Part shown: positions 55,095 through 63,008 of the stretch, piece after piece
How the letters are laid out: every line of letters begins with the position of its first letter
Numbering within the stretch: the stretch's first letter is position 1
DNA from: a virus
IMG/VR virus record: IMGVR_UViG_3300026478_000749
Span: 22,001-86,000 of that record
Length of the DNA stretch: 64,000 nt
Reading direction: 5' to 3' (one strand)
Notes under the pieces: generated by a model
Seen by the model: only the letters and a program-made list of their open reading frames with translations
Told to the model about the DNA's origin: nothing
The model's database searches: none
Program-made: the position numbers and the translations under genes

Positions 55095-55162
55095 CGGGAA
55101 TGTAAATTTATTTACATTTTGGTTGGTTCCCCAGAGGGTGGTGTCTCTGGGGATTTTTTTTT
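55095..55162 (+). ncRNA. Hairpin plus terminator element before primase gene; possible small RNA or attenuator
   Basis: In the 132-base gap before the primase gene, AATGTAAA (55099-55106) pairs with TTTACATT (55111-55118). The terminator follows. Bases GGGAA near 55096 can also pair with TTCCC at 55127-55131, which would disrupt the 5' arm of the terminator. Confidence 0.3.
55129..55162 (+). terminator. Terminator before primase gene
   Basis: CCCCAGAG (55129-55136) pairs with CTCTGGGG (55145-55152) around an 8-base loop, followed by A and nine T. Confidence 0.9.
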
Positions 55163-55189
55163 ACGGTTTTTTTTACTTATATTTAAAAT

Positions 55190-56128
55190 ATGACCGCAAC
55201 TGATACCGATTTCGATCAAATTGTTGAACTTTTAGAGGACATTCTTGGAAATTACAAGATGCACAATGACTATAAGGGTCAAATATCCTTTGATTGTCCT
55301 GTTTGTTCGTATGAGATTAAGGGTTTAGATGAAGGAGACGGTAAAGGTAACTTGGAAATCAACTATAGAATGGGGGTTTACAAGTGCTGGTCTTGTGGTG
55401 AAACTCACGAAACTCACGGAAATCTTTATAAGCTCATAAAAAAATATGGGACAAAAAAGCAACTTCAGTTTTATGAGTTAATGCGTCCGGAAGACGTGGA
55501 GCAACCACAGAAAATCACTAAAATAGCTAATCTTCCAAATGAATTTATTTCATTTTCAGGAGCGAGCATGGGGCTAAAACTAACACATCATTACAGGCAA
55601 GCATACAACTATATCAAAAGTAGAAATATAACGGATGATATGGTTAAAAAACATAATATTGGGTTTGCTTATGAAGGTTTATTTGCAAACAGAATTATTA
55701 TCCCCTCTTATGATGCGAATAGAAAACTTAATTATTTTGTTGCCAGGTCTTACTTAACTAAGACCAAGATGAAATATAAGAATCCTGATGTTCAGAAAGA
55801 AATAATAATCTTCAATGAACACCTAATAGATTGGAATAGAACAATTTATCTGGTTGAAGGCGCGTTTGATAGTATATTTGTTGATAATTCAATTGCTATG
55901 CTAGGTAAGGTTATGGGTGAATTTCTTTACTCTAAACTTTATGCAAATGCAAAAGAAATTGTTATTGTGTTGGATGGGGATGCATGGGAAGATGCACAAA
56001 GACTTTATCATAAATTAAACACGGGCAAGTTATTTGGTAAAGTATGGGTCGTTAAAATGCCTATAGACAAAGATATCGCTGATTTAAAAGGCGATTTCGA
56101 AAATTTAGAAAAACTACAATTAGATTAA
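55190..56128 (+). CDS. DNA primase with zinc finger and TOPRIM domain
   Basis: 312 residues. The N-terminal zinc ribbon has FDCPVCSYE (C36, C39) and YKCWSCGETHETHG (C66, C69). The TOPRIM part shows YLVEGAFDSIF (Glu, about residue 222) and IVIVLDGDAWEDA (Asp-x-Asp, about 258-260). This is a compact DnaG/gp61-type primase that would make RNA primers for the gp41-like helicase; T4 gp61 is 342 residues. No helicase domain is fused. It is followed after 1 base by the PD-(D/E)XK nuclease gene and starts a run of closely spaced recombination genes. Confidence 0.88.
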   Translation: MTATDTDFDQIVELLEDILGNYKMHNDYKGQISFDCPVCSYEIKGLDEGDGKGNLEINYRMGVYKCWSCGETHETHGNLYKLIKKYGTKKQLQFYELMRPEDVEQPQKITKIANLPNEFISFSGASMGLKLTHHYRQAYNYIKSRNITDDMVKKHNIGFAYEGLFANRIIIPSYDANRKLNYFVARSYLTKTKMKYKNPDVQKEIIIFNEHLIDWNRTIYLVEGAFDSIFVDNSIAMLGKVMGEFLYSKLYANAKEIVIVLDGDAWEDAQRLYHKLNTGKLFGKVWVVKMPIDKDIADLKGDFENLEKLQLD

Positions 56129-56129
56129 T

Positions 56130-56891
56130 ATGGATTTACTATTAGAATTAAACAAGTTTGATCACATCAAGTATCATGATGAGCCACATCACTATTATAT
56201 TGAAGATCAATTATTGACATCTGCGACCACTTTTATTGGAAAGTTCAAAAACAAATTTGACAGCGATGGTCAAGCTGAAAGATATGCAAATAAACATGGC
56301 CTAGTAAAAGAAGAGGTATTAGCTGAATGGGACCACAAAAGAGATTATAGCACCATCAAAGGAAGCGCAGTGCATGATTATGCAGAAAACCATTGGAATA
56401 ATAAAATTTTCCCATACGATTCATCACCAGCTGTTAATAGATTTGGTGAAGACATTGTTAAACCAGCATATGACAAATGTGTAAAACTATTTGATAGATT
56501 CTATAACGATAGTAAAGCAAATTTAATACCTTTAAAAAGCGAATTTGTAATTGGCGATGCTGAATTAGGTATATGTGGAATGGTAGACCAGCTATTCTGG
56601 AACAAGAAAAGCAATCAGATTCAAATCTGGGACTGGAAAACAAACAAAGCCATAAACATGAAGAGTGATTATGGAAATAGATTTAAAAGACCAATCTCAC
56701 ATTTAGATGAATGTGAATATAACACATATAGCCTTCAAACAAGTCTATACAAATATATTATCGAAAAGAACACAAACTTAAAGATAGGTGATCTATATTT
56801 CGTTTGGTTTTTTGAAGGTAATGACAATTACAAAGTTTTCAAATGTGCAGACATGAGAAAAGAGATTATCGACATGTTAAACTCAAAATAA
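56130..56891 (+). CDS. PD-(D/E)XK nuclease (RecB/Cas4-like exonuclease)
   Basis: 253 residues with the RecB-family nuclease signature: KGSAVHDYAENHW (H82, E86), an acidic strand around GICGMVDQLFW (D153), then IQIWDWKTNK (D168-x-K170). A Q/Y motif SLQTSLYKYIIE follows, with the conserved Gln. Such proteins degrade or process DNA ends, often with a helicase or annealing partner. It sits between the primase and the gp47-like nuclease, so a role in end resection is likely. The gene has no iron-sulphur Cys cluster and so differs from Cas4. Confidence 0.85.
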   Translation: MDLLLELNKFDHIKYHDEPHHYYIEDQLLTSATTFIGKFKNKFDSDGQAERYANKHGLVKEEVLAEWDHKRDYSTIKGSAVHDYAENHWNNKIFPYDSSPAVNRFGEDIVKPAYDKCVKLFDRFYNDSKANLIPLKSEFVIGDAELGICGMVDQLFWNKKSNQIQIWDWKTNKAINMKSDYGNRFKRPISHLDECEYNTYSLQTSLYKYIIEKNTNLKIGDLYFVWFFEGNDNYKVFKCADMRKEIIDMLNSK

Positions 56892-56892
56892 A

Positions 56893-57708
56893 ATGATTAA
56901 AAAAATTGTACACATTGCAGATTTACACATCAGAACAATTCAATTACATGATTTGTATAAAGAGCAATTTGAAAAGCTAATTGAAGAAATTAGAGAACAT
57001 AGTGCACAATGGACATCTGAAGGTGTTAAATGGGATGAGATTCGTATTGTTATTGCTGGCGATATTGCACATCAGAAAATCAATATTTCAAACGAACAAC
57101 TAATGTTAACCAGTTGGTTTTTAAATAAACTTTCTGGTTATGGTAAGGTTGTTATTATTCCGGGAAACCACGATTTCTTAGAAAATAATATGCAGCGATT
57201 AGATAGTATAACACCAGTTGTAGAATTAATAGACAATAAAAATATTGTTTATCTAAAAGACAAAGGTGTGTATGAAGATGAAAATGTTGACTGGGTTGTA
57301 TATTCATTGTACCAACACAATGAAAGACCAGATTTTAAAGCAGACGGTCGTTATAAAATTGGTTTGTTTCACGGAGCAATACAAGGTATGTCTACAGATC
57401 TCGGCTTTAAATTTGAAGATGGGTATGATCGATTAAACTTTGTTGGCTTAGATTTACTTTTATGCGGTGATATACATAAAAGACAAACATTTAAACTACC
57501 TGGTGGTGGATTAGCTATTATGATCGGTTCTCTTATTCAACAAAACTTTGGTGAAACAGTTAAACATCATGGTTATGGGATATTTGATATGGTAACAAAA
57601 AAATATGATTTCTTTGATTTACCAAACAATCAACCATACATGCATTTTACCATTTCAGATATAAACGATATTCAAGATGAAAAAGAAGAACTCGTTAACG
57701 CTGGATGA
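56893..57708 (+). CDS. gp47: Recombination nuclease subunit, gp47/SbcD/Mre11-like
   Basis: 271 residues of the calcineurin-like phosphoesterase family. Motifs are IVHIADLHI (D10, H12), VIAGDIAHQ (D57), IPGNHDF (N92, H93, D94), GLFHGAIQG and LCGDIHK. It is shorter than T4 gp47 (339) and lacks the capping region. It would pair with the gp46-like ATPase to process double-strand ends. Its 3' end overlaps the start of the next gene by 32 bases. Confidence 0.9.
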   Translation: MIKKIVHIADLHIRTIQLHDLYKEQFEKLIEEIREHSAQWTSEGVKWDEIRIVIAGDIAHQKINISNEQLMLTSWFLNKLSGYGKVVIIPGNHDFLENNMQRLDSITPVVELIDNKNIVYLKDKGVYEDENVDWVVYSLYQHNERPDFKADGRYKIGLFHGAIQGMSTDLGFKFEDGYDRLNFVGLDLLLCGDIHKRQTFKLPGGGLAIMIGSLIQQNFGETVKHHGYGIFDMVTKKYDFFDLPNNQPYMHFTISDINDIQDEKEELVNAG

Positions 57709-58177
57709 TGAATTTGTAAGGTACTGCGAACTTAACAATATTACAGACATCGAAGGAACAGCCAAAAAGATATTTCAAAGAGGATTTACCATAGAAAAAT
57801 ATGGTGAAACACCAACAACAGCAAAAGGAAAAGAAGTAGAGGTGATCAAAGAAGTGATCAAGGAAGTTCCTGTTGAAAAGATTGTTGAAGTTATAAAAAC
57901 AGTTGAAGTGGTTAAAGAGGTTCCTGTTGAGAAAATTGTTGAGGTTATCAAAGAAGTTCCGGTACAAGTTAAAGGCGAAAAACAAGTAATCATCAAAGAA
58001 GTAATTAAAGAAGTACCTATTGAAAAGGTAGTTGTTAATGATGATGAGGTTAAAGCTTTAAAGCTGGAAAATGATAAATTAAAAGACGAGCTAGCCAAGA
58101 TAACAACTGCTTTAGAAAAAATGAATAAAGCGAAATATCTAAAGGGTAGCGACTTGAATAATCTATATGACGAATAA
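57677..58177 (+). CDS. Repetitive KEVPVEK coiled protein, unknown function
   Basis: 166 residues. The N-terminus (about 1-40) looks like a ribbon-helix-helix-type pattern (LTLDDEFVRYCELNNI, TAKKIFQRGFTIEKY), a small DNA-binding-like fold. Residues about 50-115 repeat EVIKEVPVEKIVEVIK-like units, then a helix VKALKLENDKLKDELAKITT. The start overlaps the gp47-like gene by 32 bases, so it is translationally coupled. The repeat is charged and extended and may be a spacer or self-association module. Function unknown. Confidence 0.5.
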   Translation: MKKKNSLTLDDEFVRYCELNNITDIEGTAKKIFQRGFTIEKYGETPTTAKGKEVEVIKEVIKEVPVEKIVEVIKTVEVVKEVPVEKIVEVIKEVPVQVKGEKQVIIKEVIKEVPIEKVVVNDDEVKALKLENDKLKDELAKITTALEKMNKAKYLKGSDLNNLYDE

Positions 58178-58187
58178 AATTTAAATT

Positions 58188-58502
58188 ATGGTATCAGTTT
58201 TAATCTTGTGGGCATTTATGGGTTACGGTATGACCACTATTCTAGTTTACGGATCAATTTTTGAAAACCAACGAGCTTGGATTAAAAAGAAATCTAAATT
58301 CTTTGGTGATCTAATTAGTTGCATGATGTGTACATCTACATGGGTTGGCTTTTTTATGTCAATACTTCTCGGTAGCTTAACTTCAAGATTTTTAGAAGTT
58401 AATTGGTTATTTGGTGTTTTCTTCGATGGAATGTTTACCTGTGGAATTGTATGGGCAATTAATGGTATTGTAGAATTTTTCGAAGAAAGCAGAATTAAGT
58501 AA
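58188..58502 (+). CDS. Small membrane protein with CxxC motif
   Basis: 104 residues. Hydrophobic segments lie at about 2-22, 46-66 and 70-95 (LISCMMCTSTWVGFFMSILL, LFGVFFDGMFTCGIVWAING), so two or three membrane spans are likely. The 'C-x-x-C-t-s-t-W-v-G-f' core recurs in small phage proteins I have seen but has no function I know. It lies between two recombination genes without relation to lysis genes. Confidence 0.5.
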   Translation: MVSVLILWAFMGYGMTTILVYGSIFENQRAWIKKKSKFFGDLISCMMCTSTWVGFFMSILLGSLTSRFLEVNWLFGVFFDGMFTCGIVWAINGIVEFFEESRIK

Positions 58503-58547
58503 GAAAAAATTTTTAATTTTAAATCAAAAACATTATCTTTAACAGAT

Positions 58548-60881
58548 ATGAATCCTTTTATTAAAGTTGAGTGGGAAGACGTTGCTGAGAACTTTACCCC
58601 AGAGAGAATTAAACGTGTTAAAACGTACTTCCAAAACAAGTACAATACAACACATGTGCAAGTTGTTACAAAAACTCTAAGTCAAAAGCAAAACACAAAG
58701 CTGAAGACTCTAGAGGTTACTGATAGTATACTAGACCATCAGTATCAAAAAACATTAATGAAAGATTTTCTAACTGAGAATAAGGTTAATGTTAAGTGGG
58801 AGCTGTTAGATAGATTAGACAATCGTGTTAATTCTCAAATTGATAAAATCAATGAGAATAAAGTAAGATACAATAAATGGTTCATTAAGAAAGTTGAGTT
58901 TTCAAACTTTCTTTCTTTTGGAAAGAACAACAGTATTGATTTTACCGAATTGAATGGTATCAGCGTTATCGAATCAAATCCTAGAAACTTTGGTGGTAAG
59001 TCAACATCTAGTGTTGATCTATTAATGTTTTTATTCTTTAATACAACAACTAAAACAAAAACAAACGGCGAGGTTTTCAATAAATTTACCGACGACGATG
59101 AAGTTGTTGTAAAGGGGCATATAACAATTGATGGAGAAAATTATGTTATCTCCAGAACATTAACCAGAAAGAAAGGTAGATCCGGCGAATACTCTGTAAA
59201 AAGCGAATTAGAATTCTATAAAGAAAAGGAAGATGGTGAGCTTGAGAATTTAACAGGAGAACAGAGAAGGGAAACTGAGACGTTTATTGAATCAGCGATC
59301 GGAACCCAAGAAGATTTTCTTTCTACAATTTTAACTACTGGTTATAATCTAGAAGAATTGATCGAATCTAAGCCAACAGCGAGAGGTCAAATCTTAACTA
59401 AGTTTTTGGGTTTAGAAAATCTAAAGCAAAAGGAAGAGATTTGTAAAGAAATCTATAATGATTGGTCTAGAAAATTAATTAGCAATACTCATAATATTGC
59501 ACAATTAGAAGTTGATATTGAAGCTAGTAACGAAAGTATTGAAAACTCTAAAGATCAAATATTTGAACATACTAATCTTTTGACCGACTATGGTAATAAG
59601 TTAAAAGAATTAGAAGATAGAAGAGATTATATTCTTGGCTTGAGATCAAATGATATTGACCAGGAACTAATTAAAACAAATCCTGTTGCACTTCAACGAG
59701 AGATTGAAGAATTAAACACACAAAAAGCAGCAAGCAAAAGAAACGCAGAAGCTGTAGATGTGAAAGAACCTTCCAAATATTACAGTGAAGATGAGCACAA
59801 AGACCTAAAAGAGAAAATGGGTGAGGTGTACTCACTTATTGTTGCATATAAGCATACCAAAGGAGAAAAGGAAAAGTTAATAAAACAACTTGAAGAGGGA
59901 AAGATATGTCCAACATGTAAGCGAGCTTTAGATGAAGTTGACCATACATACGAGATTGAAAACCTAAAGAAAGAGATTGAAGAAATTAGCTCTCAAATTG
60001 ATTCAACCGAAAAAGAACTTGATGAATTGAAAGTGCAATCAGGTGGTTTCGATTCTCTTAAATCTGAGTTTGATAACTACGAAAGAAACAAACTGCGCAA
60101 AGCAAGATACGAGCTTGAAGTAGATCAAAAAGATTTGGAGATTAATGTTAAACAAACTAAGCTAGATAATTACGAGAATAATAAAAAGAAGCTTGATGAG
60201 AATCAAAAAATAGATGCCGAACTTCTTTCGTTAAGAACTAGATTGGAAACTGTAAATGCTGATATCCGCGTTTCAAATTCAACAATTGAAAGAAACAAAA
60301 TCAATATCACAACGATGGAGGAAAAAATTAAAACCTACAACGAATTGATAACAAAGATAAAAGCGGAGGAAGAACTTCAAGGTGTATTTAAGGTTTATTT
60401 GATGACCTATGGTAAAAATGGTATTTCAAAAACAATTTTGAAAAATATGATACCACTCATTAATCAAGAATTGAGTAGATTACTTTCTGACAGTTGCTAC
60501 TTTGTTTTAGAATTAAATATAAACGATAAGAACGAATTAGAGTTTATTATGATTGATTCTGAAACTAGAGTTGTTAAACCATTAAATGCCGGTTCTGGGT
60601 ATGAAAGAACAATATCTTCTTTAGCATTAAGAAGTGTACTTACAAAAGTATCATCATTACCAAAACCAAATATTGTTGTTATGGACGAAGTGTTTGGTAA
60701 AATAGCTGATGAGAACTTGGAGATGGTTGGTGAATTCTTTAAGAAAATCAAAAACTATTTCGAGCATATTTTTGTAATATCACACAATCCATTGATCAGA
60801 AACTGGTCTGACAATTTGATTATGATCAAAAAAGAAGAGAATGTCTCGTCTATTGATTATGTAACAACAAAAATTTCTTAA
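58548..60881 (+). CDS. gp46: Recombination ATPase subunit, gp46/SbcC/Rad50-like
   Basis: 777 residues, larger than T4 gp46 (560). The ATPase starts near residue 112 (IKKVEFSNFLSFGKNNSIDF) with a non-canonical P-loop PRNFGGKS (about residues 145-152) in place of GxxGxGKS. Long coiled coils follow (about 290-620), with a Rad50-type zinc hook CPTCKRAL near residue 455. Then come the signature region LNAGSGYERTISSLALRSVL and the Walker B NIVVMDEVFGKI. Residues 1-110 are an extra N-terminal region absent from typical family members. It would form a complex with the gp47-like nuclease to resect DNA ends for UvsX. Confidence 0.88.
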   Translation: MNPFIKVEWEDVAENFTPERIKRVKTYFQNKYNTTHVQVVTKTLSQKQNTKLKTLEVTDSILDHQYQKTLMKDFLTENKVNVKWELLDRLDNRVNSQIDKINENKVRYNKWFIKKVEFSNFLSFGKNNSIDFTELNGISVIESNPRNFGGKSTSSVDLLMFLFFNTTTKTKTNGEVFNKFTDDDEVVVKGHITIDGENYVISRTLTRKKGRSGEYSVKSELEFYKEKEDGELENLTGEQRRETETFIESAIGTQEDFLSTILTTGYNLEELIESKPTARGQILTKFLGLENLKQKEEICKEIYNDWSRKLISNTHNIAQLEVDIEASNESIENSKDQIFEHTNLLTDYGNKLKELEDRRDYILGLRSNDIDQELIKTNPVALQREIEELNTQKAASKRNAEAVDVKEPSKYYSEDEHKDLKEKMGEVYSLIVAYKHTKGEKEKLIKQLEEGKICPTCKRALDEVDHTYEIENLKKEIEEISSQIDSTEKELDELKVQSGGFDSLKSEFDNYERNKLRKARYELEVDQKDLEINVKQTKLDNYENNKKKLDENQKIDAELLSLRTRLETVNADIRVSNSTIERNKINITTMEEKIKTYNELITKIKAEEELQGVFKVYLMTYGKNGISKTILKNMIPLINQELSRLLSDSCYFVLELNINDKNELEFIMIDSETRVVKPLNAGSGYERTISSLALRSVLTKVSSLPKPNIVVMDEVFGKIADENLEMVGEFFKKIKNYFEHIFVISHNPLIRNWSDNLIMIKKEENVSSIDYVTTKIS

Positions 60882-60893
60882 TACCACAAATTT

Positions 60894-60901
60894 TATTTAT
60901 A
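60894..60901 (+). promoter_or_regulatory. TATTTATA motif, overlapping a Bacteroidota-type -7 box
   Basis: Exact motif 23 bases before the clpP ATG. It overlaps TATATTTG at 60898-60905, which fits the Bacteroidota -7 consensus TAnnTTTG; no clear -33 TTTG was found at the usual distance. Confidence 0.4.
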
Positions 60902-60924
60902 TTTGTATTAAACAACAAAGAATT

Positions 60925-61590
60925 ATGATTACAAAAGATTTTAGTCTTTATGCGAAAGACAGAGGTATTGGTTCATTAGATTTACATCGTTTTAACAAAA
61001 ACATTGAAAATAGTTTGACACCATATATTCTTGAGGAGAGATCCCTTAATGTTACTGTGATGGATGTATTCAGTAGACTTATGATGGAAAGAATCATTTG
61101 GGTTGCGGGTGAAGTGAATGATCATATGTCAACAATTGTTCAAGCACAGTTAATGTTTTTGGATAGCTTAGACAATAACGATATTACAATGCACATCGAC
61201 AGTCCAGGTGGATCTGTTAAATCTGGTTTATCAATGGTTGATGTTATGGAATATATTAATTCAGATATCAGAACAATTAACACTGGAATGGCTGCATCTA
61301 TGGGATCAATCCTTTTAGGTGCTGGTACAAAAGGTAAAAGAGGGTCACTTAGATTTTCACGTACAATGCTGCACCAGTCCAGCGGAGGATTTCACGGAAA
61401 TATCCAAGATGCTAAAATCGATATGCTTGAGTGGGAAAAACTTAATAACTTACTTTTTGATTTGTTAGGAGGATATTGTGGTAAAGACGCAAAACAAGTA
61501 ATGCAAGACGCATCAAGAGATTTATGGTTATCTGCTGAAGACGCATTGGCTTATGGTATTATTGACGAAATAGTCAAAAAGAAAAAATAA
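60925..61590 (+). CDS. clpP: ClpP-like serine protease (S14 family)
   Basis: 221 residues with an intact catalytic triad: S125 (GMAASMGS), H150 (RTMLHQSSGG) and D199 (SRDLWLSAEDALAYGIID). The family landmarks VFSRLMMERIIWVAGEVNDH and IDSPGGSVKSGL are also present. Host ClpP works with a Clp ATPase, of which none is seen here. A phage copy could use host ClpX/ClpA, replace host ClpP, or serve as the capsid (prohead) protease, as S14-type proteases do in some phages. The gene is monocistronic, between a promoter-like motif and a strong terminator, and lies far from any recognised head gene. Confidence 0.92.
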   Translation: MITKDFSLYAKDRGIGSLDLHRFNKNIENSLTPYILEERSLNVTVMDVFSRLMMERIIWVAGEVNDHMSTIVQAQLMFLDSLDNNDITMHIDSPGGSVKSGLSMVDVMEYINSDIRTINTGMAASMGSILLGAGTKGKRGSLRFSRTMLHQSSGGFHGNIQDAKIDMLEWEKLNNLLFDLLGGYCGKDAKQVMQDASRDLWLSAEDALAYGIIDEIVKKKK

Positions 61591-61610
61591 ATTAGTGGTT
61601 AGTGTTTAAA

Positions 61611-61640
61611 GGGGGAAGTTTTTAACTTCCCTTTTTTTTA
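61611..61640 (+). terminator. Terminator after clpP
   Basis: GGGAAGTT (61613-61620) pairs with AACTTCCC (61624-61631) over a TTT loop, followed by eight T. Confidence 0.92.
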
Positions 61641-61756
61641 TTTTTTCATTATACTTATTATTAGACCTTGTGGTTGAATCGGAAGTGTCCTTGTGACATT
61701 TGAGTTGGAATCGATACCAACGAATTCGGGTTCAAATACAAAAAAATATAAGGAAA
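61641..61756 (+). promoter_or_regulatory. Structured 5' leader of the zinc-ribbon gene
   Basis: Holds AGACCTTGTG (61663-61672), whose exact complement lies after the gene. It also has a TGTC/GACA hairpin (about 61686-61698) and a GTTGG/CCAAC hairpin over an 8-base loop (about 61704-61721), then a GGTTCAAAT word. AAGGA sits 4 bases before the ATG, one of the few SD-like sites in the window. Confidence 0.4.
61663..61672 (+). repeat. Left arm of inverted repeat flanking the zinc-ribbon gene
   Basis: AGACCTTGTG; perfect complement of 62601-62610, about 930 bases downstream. Confidence 0.7.
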
Positions 61757-62590
61757 ATGAACAGAAGAATTTCAGTTAACACTGGTCTTGCTGTACCACA
61801 ATCTTTCATTACCAAAGGTAAACAAAGATTAAAACAGCACGTAGACACCGTATATCTTAACAACGGTGACGAGTTCGAAATCGAACTTTACAATCCCACA
61901 CAAAATAAAGTTTTAGCAAAAATCGAATTGAATGGTAATTCAATAGGATCTGGTATTATTCTTCGTCCAGGCGAAAGAGTGTTCCTAGAAAGATATTTGA
62001 ATGAAGCCAAAAAGTTTTTGTTTGAAACTTATACTGTAAATGGGAATAATGAGGAAGTACAAAGAGCTATTGCAGAAAATGGTGATGTTACCGTTAAATT
62101 TTATAACGAAACAACACCAATTTATGGAACATATGGGACAGGTAGTACTTTAACAATTAACAATCCAAATTGGAATTGGAGCTCAACAACAAATAATCCA
62201 TTTACTTACACAACACATAATACGTTAGGAGTGAGTAATTTTAATCCTCCAGGAACAAATGCATATTATACTAACACTTCATTAACAAGTGGAACATCCA
62301 GCACCTCAACTTTTAGCACTTCAAACACGCTTCTTAAAAGTAATTCAACAAGTCCTTTAAGAAGTCTTGAAACAGGAAGGGTGGAAAAAGGGTCAAATTC
62401 GGATCAATCATTTACATATGATAATTCGTCATTTTACACCTCCCCATTCCATACAAATTGGTGGAAATTAAAGCCACAGTCTACTAAACCATTAGTTGCT
62501 GAGGATTTAGCCGTTTATTGCACAGAGTGTGGTGCAAAACGTAAAAAAGATAATCATAAGTTCTGTCCACACTGCGGAACAAAATATTAA
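61757..62590 (+). CDS. Zinc-ribbon protein with beta-rich N-terminus and low-complexity middle
   Basis: 277 residues from the ATG at 61757. An upstream TTG at 61700 would read through the structured leader and is not used. The N-terminal 110 residues form a strand-rich domain (YLNNGDEFEIELYNPTQNKV, ILRPGERVFLERYLNEAKKF) recurrent in phage and virus genomes but without known function to me. Residues about 120-235 are Thr/Ser/Asn-rich low complexity. The C-terminus is a typical zinc ribbon: YCTECGAKRKKDNHKFCPHC (two CxxC pairs). It may bind RNA polymerase or nucleic acid. The gene has its own leader and terminator. Confidence 0.6.
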   Translation: MNRRISVNTGLAVPQSFITKGKQRLKQHVDTVYLNNGDEFEIELYNPTQNKVLAKIELNGNSIGSGIILRPGERVFLERYLNEAKKFLFETYTVNGNNEEVQRAIAENGDVTVKFYNETTPIYGTYGTGSTLTINNPNWNWSSTTNNPFTYTTHNTLGVSNFNPPGTNAYYTNTSLTSGTSSTSTFSTSNTLLKSNSTSPLRSLETGRVEKGSNSDQSFTYDNSSFYTSPFHTNWWKLKPQSTKPLVAEDLAVYCTECGAKRKKDNHKFCPHCGTKY

Positions 62591-62600
62591 ATAAACTAAT

Positions 62601-62610
62601 CACAAGGTCT
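62601..62610 (+). repeat. Right arm of inverted repeat flanking the zinc-ribbon gene
   Basis: CACAAGGTCT; perfect complement of 61663-61672, 10 bases after the stop and just before the terminator. Confidence 0.7.
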
Positions 62611-62616
62611 TACTTT

Positions 62617-62645
62617 GAGGTCGCTTTTGCGACCTCTTTGTATTT
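62617..62645 (+). terminator. Terminator after zinc-ribbon gene
   Basis: GAGGTCGC pairs with GCGACCTC around TTTT, followed by TTTGTATTT. Confidence 0.88.
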
Positions 62646-62648
62646 ATA
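62641..62648 (+). promoter_or_regulatory. TATTTATA motif directly after terminator
   Basis: Exact motif 15 bases before the membrane protein ATG at 62664. Confidence 0.4.
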
Positions 62649-62663
62649 TGAAAAAGGATTTTT

Positions 62664-63008
62664 ATGAAAATAAACAAGCAAAACATTTTACTAGGTATTA
62701 TAGCTTGTTTGGCAGCTTATAGCATTTTTCAGGGACATGGTATCAAAACCGACGTTGCTGGCTACAATGCTAAAATAGATTCAATCCAAAATGAAATTGA
62801 TTCTATACAAGATGTCAATACGGCTCTAACTCAGCAAATTTTAACTATCGATAAGGAAATCGATAATATTGATGGCGACATCAATAGCGTTACTAAAAAC
62901 ATAACTATTATTAAAAAGCAAACCGATGAAAAAATTGATTCTGTTAACAACTATAATTTTTCTGACCTCGAAAAGTTTTTCACAGACCGTTACAATAACA
63001 AAAATTGA
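62664..63008 (+). CDS. Membrane-anchored coiled-coil protein, spanin-like candidate
   Basis: 114 residues. One N-terminal membrane segment (NILLGIIACLAAYSIF, residues 7-22) is followed by a continuous coiled coil (DSIQNEIDSIQDVNTALTQQ, ILTIDKEIDNIDGDINSVTK). The topology would be N-in with the coiled coil in the periplasm, like inner-membrane spanins (Rz). The 3' 83 bases contain, in another frame, the start of the next membrane protein gene, an arrangement typical of Rz/Rz1. No holin or endolysin is seen next to it, so lysis is an inference. Confidence 0.5.
   Translation: MKINKQNILLGIIACLAAYSIFQGHGIKTDVAGYNAKIDSIQNEIDSIQDVNTALTQQILTIDKEIDNIDGDINSVTKNITIIKKQTDEKIDSVNNYNFSDLEKFFTDRYNNKN

Noticed and set aside
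61663-61756. tRNA-like look of the zinc-ribbon gene leader (GTTGG/CCAAC arm, GGTTCAAAT loop)
   Set aside because: No 7-bp acceptor stem can be formed, the T stem does not pair, and the middle loop is 8 rather than 7 bases.
61700-61756. TTG start extending the zinc-ribbon protein by 19 residues
   Set aside because: It would translate the structured leader; the ATG at 61757 has an AAGGA site and begins the conserved part.
15600-62648. T4-type late promoters TATAAATA in the sense orientation
   Set aside because: No sense TATAAATA was noticed before genes; the recurrent word is its inverse complement, so T4 late promoters are not claimed.
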